Part shown: piece by piece, positions 20,886-21,094 of the stretch | Numbering within the stretch: the first letter of the stretch is position 1 | How the letters are laid out: each line of letters opens with the position of its first letter | NCBI GenBank assembly: GCA_900541665.1 | Contig: UQKV01000038.1 | Coordinates: 1-21,094 of the forward strand | Length of the DNA: 21,094 nucleotides | Source: an uncultured Collinsella sp. | GTDB lineage: Bacteria > Actinomycetota > Coriobacteriia > Coriobacteriales > Coriobacteriaceae | Direction of reading: 5' to 3' | Position numbers and translations under genes: made by a program | The notes under the pieces: model-generated | Database searches by the model: none | Told to the model about the DNA's origin: nothing | The model's input: only the letters and a program-made list of their open reading frames with translations

Positions 20886-21094
20886 TTGAAGAGCCATCTG
20901 AACATATTGAGCCGTCTGCAGGGTGCCGGTGCCCTACCGTTTGCGGACGAATTGCTACCGTTTGCCGAGTTGGCGGCACGCGAGGCGCTCGAGGCATTGT
21001 CGCCAACACGATGTGCCGGCTGCGAGCGCGCCGGTGCGCTTATTTGCCAAGACTGCCTGGCCGCGCTCACGCTCATCGACCCACGTCATAGCTG
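20886..21094 (+). CDS. ComF-family protein (partial, N-terminus only)
   Basis: Sixty-nine codons from TTG 20886 remain open to the window edge. RCAGCERAGALICQDCLAAL gives the two CxxC pairs (Cys43, Cys46, Cys54, Cys57) typical of the zinc-binding N-terminus of ComF-like proteins, which carry a phosphoribosyltransferase-like domain further on. That domain lies outside the window, so the call rests on the cysteine pattern. The start is preferred because GGAGG is about eight bases upstream. ComF family members act in DNA uptake in competent bacteria, but many have no known role. Confidence 0.65.
   Translation, partial: MKSHLNILSRLQGAGALPFADELLPFAELAAREALEALSPTRCAGCERAGALICQDCLAALTLIDPRHS

Overview
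The window looks like ordinary chromosome from a GC-rich Actinomycetota of the class Coriobacteriia, most like a gut Collinsella. This rests on base composition, strong NNC/NNG codon bias, the gene set (tmk-holB-ricT, a tatA-tatC pair, hypA-hypB, subgroup-Ic aspartate aminotransferase, cellobiose-type PTS) and the protein sequences. No database search was possible, so the genus is an inference. Almost all genes are on the plus strand. No rRNA, tRNA, CRISPR array, transposase or prophage gene was seen.

Layout. (1) 1-4406: a divergent GntR-type regulator (partial, minus strand) faces a beta-glucoside utilisation operon of GH1 6-phospho-beta-glucosidase, PTS IIC, IIB and IIA, closed by a strong terminator. 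(2) 4552-6654: a ROK glucokinase and a manganese-dependent family II pyrophosphatase. The PTS would import and phosphorylate a beta-glucoside, GH1 would cleave it to glucose-6-phosphate plus glucose, and the ROK kinase could phosphorylate the free glucose. (3) 6863-8307: NhaA Na+/H+ antiporter behind a leader containing a terminator-like hairpin, followed by a bidirectional terminator and about 240 bases of AT-richer noncoding DNA. (4) 8552-8806 (minus): an 84-residue orphan protein. (5) 8956-10641: aspartate aminotransferase (subgroup Ic) and a stand-alone STAS protein. (6) 10796-13266: tatA-tatC-hypA-hypB, tightly packed, pairing twin-arginine export with nickel insertion for [NiFe] enzymes. 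(7) 13321-15978: a type IA topoisomerase with four zinc ribbons and a histone-H1-like Lys/Ala tail, closed by a strong terminator. (8) 16057-17040 (minus): a zinc-ribbon membrane protein with an acidic region. (9) 17280-20783: tmk-holB-ricT, the same gene order seen around these genes in Bacillus. RicT carries an extra cysteine cluster and a long Arg-rich tail. (10) 20886-end: the start of a ComF-like gene whose ribosome binding site lies inside a perfect hairpin.

The most unusual non-genic signal is a set of at least five palindromic elements, all between genes or in leaders (512-609, 4461-4498, 5507-5557, 15981-16038, 17109-17177). They share a GGGAC core followed by T-rich sequence, but their stem sequences differ from place to place. 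They sit mostly at operon boundaries and resemble a dispersed REP-like family or a structured RNA/DNA element. A second recurring theme is short perfect hairpins placed directly before, or over, Shine-Dalgarno sequences.
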